From NCBI GenBank assembly GCA_023678885.1, contig CM043009.1, forward strand, positions 15,617,117 to 15,681,116: a stretch of 64,000 nt of DNA, in the 5' to 3' direction. Below, one piece after another: positions 1 to 9,189 of the stretch; the stretch's first letter is position 1, and each line of letters opens with the position of its first letter. The stretch is from Pogostemon cablin (lineage: Eukaryota; Streptophyta; Magnoliopsida; Lamiales; Lamiaceae). The notes under the pieces are model-generated. The model saw nothing but the letters and a program-made list of their open reading frames with translations, made no database searches and was not told the DNA's origin. Both the position numbers and the translations under genes were made by a program.

Positions 1-215
1 AGAAAGAAATAATAAGAATAACCCTAAATATGGTGCGATTCTCTGCTCTCTCCTCCGTGATTCTGAACTTCCTCGTTCTCCTTCTCAAGTAAGCAATACT
101 GATGAACTCTTCGGGATGGGTGGATGGGATGGTGAATTATGAAAAAATATTAAGATTTAGGGTTTGGAACACCCCAAGTACTCCTTTTATAGTTCAGTAC
201 TGCAGAATCACCCAT
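1..215 (-). mobile_element. Partial LTR at window edge, Athila-like
   Basis: Bases 20-130 resemble the LTR of the element at 9190-17199 (around 10110-10230): both have 'aataacccta.atatgg', then a C/T-rich stretch, then 'gatgggtggatgg'-type sequence. Both are followed by 'ctccttttata', a TATA box on the minus strand. The fragment continues past the window edge, so its extent is unknown. Similarity was judged by eye and is moderate. No coding sequence is visible. Confidence 0.4.
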
Positions 216-649
216 AAATTTTATATATTAATATTTATATATTAATTTTAATATATTTATATATTGATATATCAATTTCAAATAACACGATTGGAGTAAG
301 AATTTAAAAATTCATCCAAAACAAAAAAAAATTCAAAATCAAATCATGATTTGAAATCCATTGATTTAAAATCTTGAATTTATAAATCCATTGATTTCAA
401 GTTGCACACAAACATAGAGGAGATTTGAGGGACAGATTTATAAACCTCAGATCACTTCCTCAAATCATTCCATCCAAATACACTCTAAAAGGAAAACATG
501 GTGAGTCAAACCCTAGATTTTTTGAGGGGCTACCAAAACGTAGATCTGTAATATGTTCGGACATCCCCGCTAAATCAAAACTAAAATATTTTAATAATTT
601 TGTTTTAATTAATTATAAAATATTTACATAAATAATCAAATAATATATA
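216..649. other. AT-rich sequence, no gene seen
   Basis: AT-rich DNA with repeated 'ttgattt/aaatcatgattt' words around 330-400. The short open frame at 425-631 has no recognisable motif and I do not support it as a gene. Confidence 0.5.
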
Positions 650-851
650 CTCCCTCCGTCCTGGCGTAAGAGGATCATTTACTTTTTTGCACGTAAATTA
701 AGGTGTATTATTATTTAATGTGTAGTGGGTAGTTGTATTAGTGGGAGTGTGGGTCCATATTTTAATTATATTAGAAAGTGTGTGTGTGGATCCCATGTGT
801 GTAAAAAAGAAAATAAAACTCTTTAGGTGGGACGACCAAAATGAAAAAATG

Positions 852-853
<2 letters not shown>
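650..853 (+). mobile_element. Stowaway-like MITE, 3' end lost in a TA repeat
   Basis: It begins TA + CTCCCTCCGTCC, the usual terminal repeat of plant Stowaway (Tc1/mariner) MITEs. The interior ('gaggatcattta..', 'ttatttaatgtg.agtgggtagttgtatt', 'gtgggtcc') matches the complete copy at 24783-25009. The expected closing repeat (GGACGGAGGGAG) is absent. At that point the sequence runs into a long (TA)n tract, so the 3' TIR has been lost or replaced. Confidence 0.75.

Positions 854-854
<1 letters not shown>

Positions 855-947
<93 letters not shown>
855..947. repeat. (TA)n microsatellite
   Basis: About 46 perfect TA units. The tract sits where the 3' TIR and TA target duplication of the preceding MITE should be. 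Tyr/Ile-rich frames across it are artefacts. Confidence 0.95.
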
Positions 948-949
<2 letters not shown>

Positions 950-1215
950 CAATAATTTTTTTCTCAAATTTACTTTTTTTTTTAATTTTATTTATTTAAT
1001 TATAATTATTATTTAAACCTTTTAATTTCTTTTGATTAATACATATTTTATACAAGGGTTTATTATAAAAATTACTCCATATCATATGTTTAATTCTAAT
1101 TAAAAGTATAAAATTGTCATGCATGAGATATGTTTAGTGATTGATGGTTTTAATTTTAGTGGGGTGTATTTAGTGATTGGGATTCCTTTAATAGATTTGA
1201 GATGCAAATAATCGC
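948..1215. other. AT-rich; possible old TIR end at right edge
   Basis: No gene seen. The last ~50 bases ('agatttgagatgcaaataatcgc') resemble the right end of the outer TIR element near 63630-63660 ('agatttggggtgcaaatagtcacc'). This may be a decayed relative. Confidence 0.3.
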
Positions 1216-1415
1216 GAGTGAGGCTCTTGTGCCCAGGGGCACACCGTACGCCTTTAAAATTTAGTATTATGGGTAAGAGTATGAAGTATTATTTTATTTT
1301 AAATGGTATACACTTTAATTAATAAGATACGTCATTTTATTGTAAATAAAGGGTATACTCTTCATTAATATTTTTATTTTCTTTAAAAAATAAATGGTAC
1401 GCACAAGTTTTTGCC
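1216..1415 (+). mobile_element. Mutator-type MITE, copy 1 of 3
   Basis: It starts 'gagtgaggctcttgtgccc' and ends 'gcacaagtttttgcc', with an AT-rich centre containing 'gggtatac' and 'tttaattaataag'. The family is defined by the copy at 8080-8347, which has a perfect 9-bp target duplication. Here the flanks are 'aataatcgc' and 'aataagtac', which agree at 6 of 9 positions, as expected of an older insertion. Confidence 0.6.
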
Positions 1416-1760
1416 AATAAGTACCGCCCCTAAAAACATTACTATTCTAAAAGAAAAGTTTGAGATTTTCCTCTGCATAACACCAAAATGTAACTATCCA
1501 TTTAAAGTTGTAACCTTTAGTAATGTTATGTCCTTTTATACAAGGTGCACCTTTATTTTATATAAAAAAAATTATAATTAAATATTTATATTATTCATAT
1601 TTCAATCAATCTTTTCATTGAAATAATTATATCTTATTATCACGGGACACACTATACTAACTCAGAATTTTGAATTATTATTTTAGTATTATATACTGGA
1701 ATTAAGGATTAGTGAAAGTAAAAACATGGTTAAAAGATGGATGCAGATGGATTCCTCTAT
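1416..1760. other. AT-rich spacer, no gene seen
   Basis: No ORF or repeat signature recognised up to the start of the Copia LTR. Confidence 0.5.
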
Positions 1761-2344
1761 TGAAAACTTAAGCAAATACTTGATGAAGATCACTCAAGAA
1801 CTTGCACTCACTCAATTGTTTGATCACTCACGTTTCACACATGAATTGATTGATAAACGAAGAATGAAATGAAAGAGATCAACACAAAGATATATAGTGG
1901 TTCGGCATAAGCCTACATCCACTTTGAAGGAACAATCACTCACTAGAATGATTACAATATACAACTTAAGGAAGATGATGATGATCTTATGCACATACAA
2001 AACCCTAATGTGCTTCTAATCTTGTAAACTGATATGCAGCTTCTTGTTGTGCTTTAAACTGCCATTGATCATGCTTATATATCCACCAGCAAACTAACTG
2101 ATGTTACTGCAAGTTAAACTCACGTGGGAAGCACCAGCTAGCTCAATAAACAAACTAACTAACCACCTAATTAACTTGATTCTCTTTTAATGCATGGTTG
2201 AGATGTAGTTTGATCCGATGGCTGCTCTCCTTCGTTCAGTTGATGCAGCTGATCATTTCCTATACCAACGTACCAATCATCATCTTCCACGTGTTGCTGC
2301 TGCATAACACCCTCACACTTAACCACCCAGGCTACAACACATCA
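1761..2344 (-). repeat. 3' LTR of the Tork-like Copia element
   Basis: 584 bp; on the plus strand it begins TGAAAACTT and ends ACACATCA, giving the usual TG..CA ends. It matches 5352-5786 closely up to 'gatccgatggct'. A minus-strand TATA box (ATATATAAG) lies at 2074-2082. Relative to the other LTR it carries about 27 extra bases near 1822-1848. Confidence 0.85.
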
Positions 2345-2432
2345 ATACTCCACCTTAGACTGCATCATCACTAGTTTGTAATCTCCTCCACCTTGCTGCA
2401 ATTCAAGGCTGCAACCACCTTCCTTCCCTTAC

Positions 2433-3506
2433 TTAATTCAGATGAATCAAGTGCTTACACAGCTCATACTTCTGAACTGGTAAGGCTTTTGTAAACATTT
2501 CAGCTGGATTGTCATCTGTCTTGATCTTCTTGACACTCACTACCCCCTTGTCTATCATGTCCCTTATGAAATATAACCTCACATCAATGTGCTTGGTCCT
2601 TTCATGGTATCCTTGATTCTTGGAGAGATGCACTACACTCTGATTATCATAATGCACTTCAACTGATTCTTGTTCAATCCCAAACTCACTCAGCATACCT
2701 GTCAGCCATACTCCCTCTTTGATTGCTTCTGTAAGTGCAACAAATTCTGCCTCTGTAATTGATAAGGCCACTATATGTTGATGAGTTGCTTTCCAGCTTA
2801 CTGCAGTACCAAACAAGTTGAACACATAACTAGTAAGTGACTTCCTAGTGTCAAGATTTGCTGCATAATCAGCATCAACATATCCAACCACTGCCTTATC
2901 CCATGTTGCCATTTTCTGAAACTTCAAGCCTGCTGTGATGGTTCCTTTCACATACCTGAGAGCCCACTTCACTGAACTCCAATGTAGCAAACCTGGATTA
3001 CTCATAAACCTGCTAATCATACTCATCACATAAGCTAAATCTGGTCTGTAACATACCATTGCATACATCAAACTGCCAACAGCACTAGCATAGGGAACAT
3101 TGCTCATTTCAACCTTCTCTTGATCTGTCTGAGGAGCTTGGAGTAATGATAGACTCACTCCTTGCTTTGCTGGTGTAGTTACTGTTTTGATGAGATTCAT
3201 ATTGTATCTCTTTAATACTTTGTCTAAGTATGATTCTTGGAACAACTTCAGCTCACCAGCTGAACTATTTCTTTCAATCTGCATACCAAGAATCACATTT
3301 GCTTCCCCTAGATCCTTCATATCAAACTCCTGCTTAAGTATTTCCTTTACTTCATCTATACCAGCTTGATCCTTACAAGCTATAAGGATATCATCTACAT
3401 ACAAAAGTAAGTATGTATAACATCTTTCTTTGTACCTAACATAAATACAACTGTCATGTAGGCTCCTGCTGAATCCATTTGATGTAATGTAATCATCAAA
3501 CTTCAA
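2433..3506 (-). pseudogene. Copia pol: C-terminal half of RT plus RNase H
   Basis: Open frame of 357 codons. Residues ~1-60 include the RT active-site motif YVDD (in LLLYVDDILIACK), followed by the thumb region with a 'DLGEANVILGMQIER' block. The RNase H part follows: 'GYVDADYAANLD' (first Asp), 'SITEAEFVAL' (Glu) and 'VHYDNQSVV' (Asp). The frame begins abruptly at an RT internal position ('KFDDYITSNGF'), so the ATG is an internal Met and not a true start. The N-terminal RT motifs are missing because of the deletion just upstream. The reading frame is unbroken to its stop, but the protein could not work alone. Confidence 0.9.
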
Positions 3507-3507
3507 A

Positions 3508-3982
3508 TACCATTTTGTTGTGGAGTTCCAGGTGTAGTCTTGTGCCTCTTAATTCCATTTTCTCTGCAGAAAGCATTGAACTCTTCTGAAACAAACTCAA
3601 GCCTATTATCTGATCTCAAACATTTAAACTTCTTTCCTGTCTGATTCTCCACCTCAGCAAGTCATTCCTTAAATGCAGTGAATGCTTGATCCTTTGTTTT
3701 AAGGATCTAAACCCATAGCTTCCTAGAGTAGTCATCTATGAAGGATATAAAATATCTTCCTTCTCCAATAGTTGGATTTCTTGATGGTCCCCATAGATCT
3801 GTATGAACATACTGAAGCTTCTCTGATGAAGTATGTTCTCCTGAACCAAATTTCAACCTCTTTGCCTTGCTTAGAATGCAATCTTCACATTGATCCATCT
3901 TACAGGTTGAACTTAAATCTAGTAGCTTCTGTCTTGCTAGCTCTTGTAACCCTCTCTCACTTACATGAGCTAGTCTTCCATG
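3508..3982 (-). pseudogene. Copia integrase fragment
   Basis: In one minus frame, interrupted by stops near 3708 and 3660, the sequence gives a Copia integrase: an N-terminal 'GRL.HVSERGLQEL' region and 'CEDCILSKAKRL' (zinc-binding part), then 'HTDLWGPS' (first catalytic Asp), 'SFIDDYSRKLWV', 'LRSDNRLEFVSEEF' (second Asp), and 'TPGTPQQNG' just before the conserved Glu. At PQQNG the sequence jumps straight into mid-RT, so the catalytic Glu, the integrase C-terminus and the RT N-terminus are deleted. Confidence 0.85.
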
Positions 3983-5284
3983 CTACAACTGAACATCTTC
4001 TTGATCTTGAGAAGTGTTCAACTGTCCAGAGACAACTGATCCTTCAAGAAAATAAAGATCAGAGCTCTTAACTCCTTTCATTACAACTGACTTATCCTTT
4101 ATGATGGTGAGCACACATTTCTTCACATAATACTCACATCCCAAGGAGTCTAACATTCCTAATGATATCAGATTCCTTCTTAATCCTGGTACATACCTCA
4201 CATTTGTGAGCAACTTAATGGATCCCTCAAACATTCTGAATTTGATAGAACCAATCCCCTCAATCTTGATGGGTTGATCATTGCCTAACAAGACTGATCC
4301 TTCATGATATGGTTTTAAATCAGTAAACCAATCCTTGACTGATGTCATATGAAAAGTACAATATGAATCTAACACCCACTGATCTGATACTTGACCAGAA
4401 ACAACAACCAAAGCTTCAATGTAATCTTGATCCTTGTTACCTCTATTTTTAGTCACCTGATTAGCATGGATTCTTTGATTTCCTCCCTTTTCAGCAATCT
4501 TCCTGGCCACCATTGCTTTCCACTTATGACATTGCTTCTTGAAATGACTAGGCTTGTTGCAGTGGAAGCAGTTATTGTTTTCTTCATCTGCTGATGTACC
4601 TTGATTACTTCTTTCATATTTCTTCTTATCATCACCAGATTTCTTGTCATTCTTGCTCCACTTATTTTGTTTGTTGGCAACAAGACCTTCTCCTGCAACT
4701 GCATTATCTGATGTCTTATGGAGCACCTTTGCTTTGATTGCTAGAATCACTTACTCCAGGGAGATTGATTCAATATTTCCATACAACAATGTGTCTCTCA
4801 ACCCTTCAAAAAACTTAGGAAGAGCTGACATCAATATGACAACCTTATCTTCACTTGACAGTGCTACATCAATGTTCTCTAAGTCATCTATGATCTTATT
4901 GAAATCATCTAGTTGACTTAGAATGGACTTATCTTCTAATACTTTGAAGGAGTAGAGTTTCTGCTTGGTGTACAGCCGGTTTGCCAATGTCTTTACCATG
5001 TAAAGATCAGCAAGCTTTTTCCACATATCCCTTGCAGATGCTTCCTTTGAGACTTCTCTTAAAGCTTTATCACCTAAGCATAGAATGATGGCACTTCTTG
5101 CCTTTGATTGTTGATCTTGATCTGCAGCTAATGCACCAGCATCCACAGCAGCTGCTTGATCTGGTAGTGGTTTAACTGCATCAGCAAGGCCTTGTTGGAT
5201 CAGTACAACCTCCATCTTCATCCTCCACAAACTGAAATCAACTTTCTCTGTAAACTTCTCCACATCAAACTTGGTTGTAACCAT
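3983..5284 (-). pseudogene. Copia gag and protease region
   Basis: Reads from ATG at 5284 in one frame with an in-frame stop at ~4751. The N-terminal ~177 residues are a UBN2/DUF4219-type Copia gag ('FSLWRMKMEVVLIQQGL', 'ARDMWKKLADLYMVKTLANRLYTKQKLYSF'). Next come a basic linker and a CCHC zinc knuckle (CFHCNKPSHFKKQC) for RNA binding. A protease-like block follows, 'WVLDSYCTFHMT', where functional Copia proteases have D-S-G; here the Gly is replaced by Tyr, so the protease would be dead. The second stop is at ~3983. Confidence 0.88.
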
Positions 5285-5330
5285 GATTCTTCCCTTCTGA
5301 TCTGATATTGTGGCAGCTTCTTCTTCTTCC

Positions 5331-5349
5331 CACAGACGGCGCCACTTCT
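5331..5349 (-). other. Primer-binding-site candidate
   Basis: On the minus strand, a few bases after the 5' LTR end, the sequence reads TGGCGCCGTCTGTGGGAA. This complements a tRNA 3' end of the kind used by many plant LTR elements. It is unusual for a Tork Copia element, which normally uses the tRNA-Met site TGGTATCAGAGC. Confidence 0.5.
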
Positions 5350-5351
5350 TG

Positions 5352-5786
5352 TGAAAACTTAAGCAAATACTTGATGAAGATCACTCAAGAACTTGCACTC
5401 ACTCAATTGTTGATTGATAAACGAAGAATGAAATGAAAGAGATCAACACAAAGATATATAGTGGTTTGGCATAAGCTTACATCCACTTTGAAGGAACAAT
5501 CACTCACTAGGATGATTACAATATACAACTTAAGGAAGATAATGATGATCTTATGCACATACAAAACCCTAATGTGCTTCTAATCTTGTAAACTGATATG
5601 CAGCTTCTTGTTGTGCTTTAAACTGCCATTGATCATGCTTATATATCCACCAGCAAACTAACTGATGTTACTGCAAGTTGAACTCACGTGGGAAGCACCG
5701 GCTAGCTCAACAAACTAACTAACTAACTACCTAACTAACTTGATTCCCTTTTAATGCATGGTTGAGATGTAGTTTGATCCGATGGC
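5352..5786 (-). repeat. Truncated 5' LTR of the Tork-like Copia element
   Basis: Matches the other LTR from 'tgaaaacttaagc' to 'gatccgatggct', then stops. The ~120 bases that would complete it are absent and GC-rich exon sequence follows directly. It lacks a ~27 bp segment present in the partner LTR, bounded by short 'ttga' repeats. Confidence 0.8.
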
Positions 5787-5922
5787 TACGTTCGAAGTAG
5801 ACGAGTTTGTTGGGGTTGGCGTTGACGGCGGGGTTTCTGGCGGCAGCCTCAGCCGCGGAGTTTCTGGTGGCTGTCTCGGCGGCGGCAGCGGCGGGTAGCG
5901 TTGAGGGACCTCCTACTTCCAT
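5787..5922 (-). pseudogene. Truncated first exon of an unidentified host gene
   Basis: GC-rich minus-strand frame from ATG at 5922: 'MEVGGPSTLP', an Ala-rich tract, then 'NPNKLVYFERS', after which it runs into the Copia LTR. Just upstream (5925-5985) is a C/T-rich leader typical of plant 5' UTRs. Base composition differs sharply from the surroundings, which suggests real coding sequence. I cannot name the gene. It could be a gene broken by the retrotransposon, or a fragment carried with it. No continuation was found on the far side of the element. Confidence 0.55.
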
Positions 5923-7069
5923 CTTCAGGTTACGAGAGTAGGGGAGAGAGAGGGAGAGAATAATCTGAAGACGGAGGGGTGGGTGGCATCATTCTATAAG
6001 TTTTTGTTTTCTTGAAGATTTAGGATTTATCAACGTGATTACAATATCTTTCTCCATGACTTATCAACAATTAAAAGATTAGGACTCAATAATAACTAAA
6101 AGATCTTTTAGATCTTTCAGACTAGTACTGAATTACAAACACTTTGACTAAATATGAAAACAAAATTAATATTTTGCTTTACAAGTTATACATTTTAATT
6201 AATAAGGATATATTATTTTCTTTGAAAAGGACAATTTAAATATGAAGAATATAAATATACAAATAAAAAAATTAAATTATTTTTTTCACATACGACTTTG
6301 AGAAGTGTAAAAATTTGAGAGCACGGTTTTTTCGAGATATACTTTTAAGCCTACTAAAATACCCTAAAATCATATTCCTACTAAAATCATATTAAATTTT
6401 ACACTTTTCGTTTTTATCTGTGTTACATTAAACTTTACCACCTAGAATCATACTATTAATCTAAATCCTAAAATCATATTTCAATTATAGATTTATCAAT
6501 TTCATCTAATATACATACATACTTTATAATTTAATTATTATAAAAAATCAATAAAATTGGTAAAGAGATCAAATTTAATTTTATTTAAAAATTCCGCTAT
6601 TTAATTTGGAAGAGGGAGAGTATTTTAATTCATTCATAATTTAATAGCGCCATTATCATAAATATATAAATATGAACTGCTCTCTTGTCAAACTGTAGAT
6701 GTAAGAGAGATTGTAAGACAGATCCATTCATTACCAAAGTAAATAAATTTGAAAAAAAAGGTGAGATCTTCTTACGGATCTTAATACGTGAGTCGGATTA
6801 TCATTAACCCAATTAAATTATTTTTAAGGGCTTTATTTGGTACTAGCAAATAAAAAATTGAGAAATTAATTATTGGATGAAATTAATTAAGTGTATATTT
6901 ATTTAATTTTTTTTAGTAGTTTTCTTATTCTATTTATATTTTTATTATTTACTAATATAAAAAAATTAATTTTTTATTCGTTTAATTATTTTTTAATTTA
7001 AATATTATAAATTTATAAAATGTGATACTCAATCGATGAAAAGTGATAAACTATTTTATGAATAATTTA
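5923..7069. other. AT-rich sequence, no gene seen
   Basis: Apart from the C/T-rich leader (5925-5985) I see only AT-rich DNA. An 'agagggagagtat' end near 6610-6623 may be a worn Stowaway terminus. 'gagattgtaagacaga' at ~6708 resembles the 'gtaagac' termini of common plant MITEs. Confidence 0.4.
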
Positions 7070-7502
7070 CAGGGATAGTTACTACTAGGTACAATAAAAA
7101 CTCCTTTATTACTATGAGATGCAAACATACAAAAATATTAACACTAACTACATAAATATATAGTGATATTCCAATATTATCATTACAATGTGCTGCACAT
7201 AAATGTTTGTGTGCAGCAAAAGTTCGTGTGCAGTAAAAAAGAGTGTGCAGTAAAAAATGTGTATGCAGCAAAAAAGTGTGGTGGTCCGGCAGGATGTCCG
7301 GCGGCCGACCGACGGAGGTCCTGCGGCGGCAATGGGTGGGTGAGTGGTTTAGGGTTTGTGGTTTAATAGTGTAGAGTTATAATGCATTAATGTTATATTT
7401 GGTATTTTACTTTAATATTTTGTATGTGAGAGTAATTTTTTGAATTCATTGTATCTTCTAGTAATTTAGGGTAAAAAGTGTGTACCTATGAGTAATTTTT
7501 CC
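7070..7502. mobile_element. MITE-like element with GC-rich core
   Basis: The ends are imperfect inverted repeats: left 'ggatagttactactaggtac', right (complement) 'ggaaaaattactcataggta'. Flanks share 'taattta' (7063-7069 and 7503-7509), a plausible 7-8 bp target duplication of hAT type. The interior has four diverged copies of a ~18-bp 'gtgtgcagYaaaa' unit (7211-7280) and a GC island (7283-7335) unlike the rest of this AT-rich region. Frames on either strand (7163-7366, 7056-7271) show no known domain. Confidence 0.5.
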
Positions 7503-8070
7503 TAATTTATAGTATAAATAAAAAGTGATAATATTTTTAAATAAAAGTGATAACATCTTTAATAAAGAGTGATAACTAATTACGTAAGTTTGTTTCATAA
7601 ATAATTTATAAAATGAATAAAATGTGACAATATTTTTAATAAAAAGCGATTATTAATTAATGAAAAGTGATATCCTTCTAATTAAATTATTTCACGAACA
7701 ATTCATCGGACTAATAAAAAGTAATAATATTTGTAGGAAAAAATGATACATGATAAAGAAAAAGTGATAACTGTTTAATTAAATTAACATATGAATAATT
7801 CGTAGGATGAATAAAAAGTGATTATATTTTTAGTATAAAGTGATAGTCGATTAAATTAAAGTGGTAATAGAAAAGTTGGAACTATTTAATTAATTAATTA
7901 ATAATAATAATAATAATAATAATTGATTTTTTATTAAAATGATGGCTTGATCTCAAAGAAAAAATAAATAAATTAATTAATTTGTAATTTCGTCGCTGGC
8001 CGCATGTTTGATTTTAATGATTAGGCACAATTAGGAGTATAATCCAAACGGAGCCATTTCTTTTCTTTTA
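7503..8070. repeat. Degenerate 'aaaaagtgataa' repeats, AT-rich
   Basis: The words 'aaaagtgata' and 'ataatatttttaa' recur about ten times from 7490 to 7860. A (TAA)n run follows at 7900-7922. A similar vocabulary occurs at 24190-24300. No gene seen. Confidence 0.55.
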
Positions 8071-8079
8071 ATTAGTTTT

Positions 8080-8347
8080 GAGTGAGGCTTGCGTGCGCCG
8101 GACGCACGCCTTTAGAATTTAGTATTATGGATAATGATACATTATTTTGTTCTAAAGGGTATACACTTTAATTAATAAGGGTACATCATTTTGTTCTAAA
8201 GGGTATACACTTTTCATTATATTTTTTATTTTTCTTCAGAAAATAAAGGGTACACATATTTATACTAAAGGGTATATAATTTAACACAAAATTCTAAAGG
8301 CACACGGAGTGTACTTCCTAGCGCCCGGGCACACACAAGTTTTTGCC
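8080..8347 (+). mobile_element. Mutator-type MITE, copy 2 of 3, perfect 9-bp TSD
   Basis: The target duplication 'attagtttt' is exact on both sides (8071-8079 and 8348-8356). A 9-bp duplication is characteristic of Mutator-like transposition. The ends are GC-rich and imperfectly inverted ('ggcttgcgtgcgccgg' and 'gcccgggcacacacaagttt'). The AT-rich centre has 'aaagggtatacact' three times. No coding capacity. Copies 1 and 3 are at 1216-1415 and 25873-26053. Confidence 0.85.
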
Positions 8348-8356
8348 ATTAGTTTT

Positions 8357-8826
8357 TGTTTAATTTAAAATATATTTAAATGAGTTCATGGATAACCCAT
8401 CTCACAAATTAGGATCAGTTAGACAGTCTCATCCAAGACTTACCCAATAAAGTTATGTTTTTTGGTAGTAAAAAATATTTGTAATGAATCATACTATAGA
8501 ACTCTAGAAACGTATTTTAATTTATAATTTATTATATTTATCATTATTTATTGCAATAAATATATTTACCTATATATAACAATAAAATTTTAACAATGAT
8601 TAATCCGTCTAACAACCCGTATTACATAAATATTATTTTTTTTGTCTATAAATATTATTTTTTAAGATATCACTAGTATTTTTTAATGAGATGATATTTC
8701 TTTTACATATATCTTAATTAATTAACAATAAACATACTTTACCTATATAATAATAAAATTTTAAGAGTGGGTCGATCCGGCAGTATTATATAATTATCGA
8801 TTTTGTTTATCTTTGTTTATAAATAT
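8357..8826. repeat. AT-rich with a diverged internal duplication
   Basis: 'caataaatatatttacctata..ataaaattttaa' at ~8552 recurs near 8727. 'ttagacagtctcatccaagacttacc' at 8418-8443 matches a motif at 24332-24357 and looks like the end of a common MITE. 'tatcacta.tattttttaatgagatgata' (8670) recurs at ~9108, beyond the MITE at 8827. No gene. Confidence 0.45.
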
Positions 8827-9094
8827 CTCCTTCCGTCCCATAATAAACTTCACACTTTTTATTTTCGTCCGTCTCATTTTAAAATTCACCACTCAAAATA
8901 AAAAACATCACATCAAAGTTCATCTTAATTACAAATTTACCACTCTCACCTAACACATATAACATACTTTATAATTTATTTATAATCTAAAAATACTACA
9001 ATACCCTCCAAAAATTAATAAAGTTGGTCAAAAAAAACTTTTCTTTATCCTCGTGTCTACAGTAATCGTGAAGTTTATTATGGGATAGAGAGAA
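8827..9094 (+). mobile_element. Stowaway-like MITE with long TIRs
   Basis: The left end 'ctccttccgtcccataataaacttcac' (8827-8853) is inverted at the right end (9068-9094, 'gtgaagtttattatgggatagag..'). The TIRs are ~27 bp with few mismatches. The interior is AT-rich and non-coding. It separates two related AT-rich blocks (8670 and 9108). Confidence 0.75.
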
Positions 9095-9189
9095 CATTTT
9101 TTAGGATATCACTGTGATTTTAATGAAATGATACTTCATATAACTGAATTATGGAGTACTTCATATAACTAAATTATACAACGTGTCAG

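Larger units (their letters stand above)
1761..5786 (-). mobile_element. Defective Copia (Tork/Tnt1-like) LTR retrotransposon
   Basis: Read on the minus strand the order is: truncated 5' LTR (5786-5352), primer site, gag with zinc knuckle, protease region, partial integrase, second half of reverse transcriptase, RNase H, polypurine tract (AAGGTGGAGTAT, 2356-2345), 3' LTR (2344-1761). Copia order (integrase before RT) and the TNT1-type gag and RNase H support the lineage. The coding region is non-functional: several in-frame stops and a large deletion at about 3507. No target duplication can be scored because the 5' LTR is truncated where it meets a host exon. Confidence 0.9.

Noticed and set aside
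741..1016. 91-codon frame with long Tyr-Ile repeat
   Set aside because: Translation of the (TA)n microsatellite and MITE sequence; no independent coding evidence.
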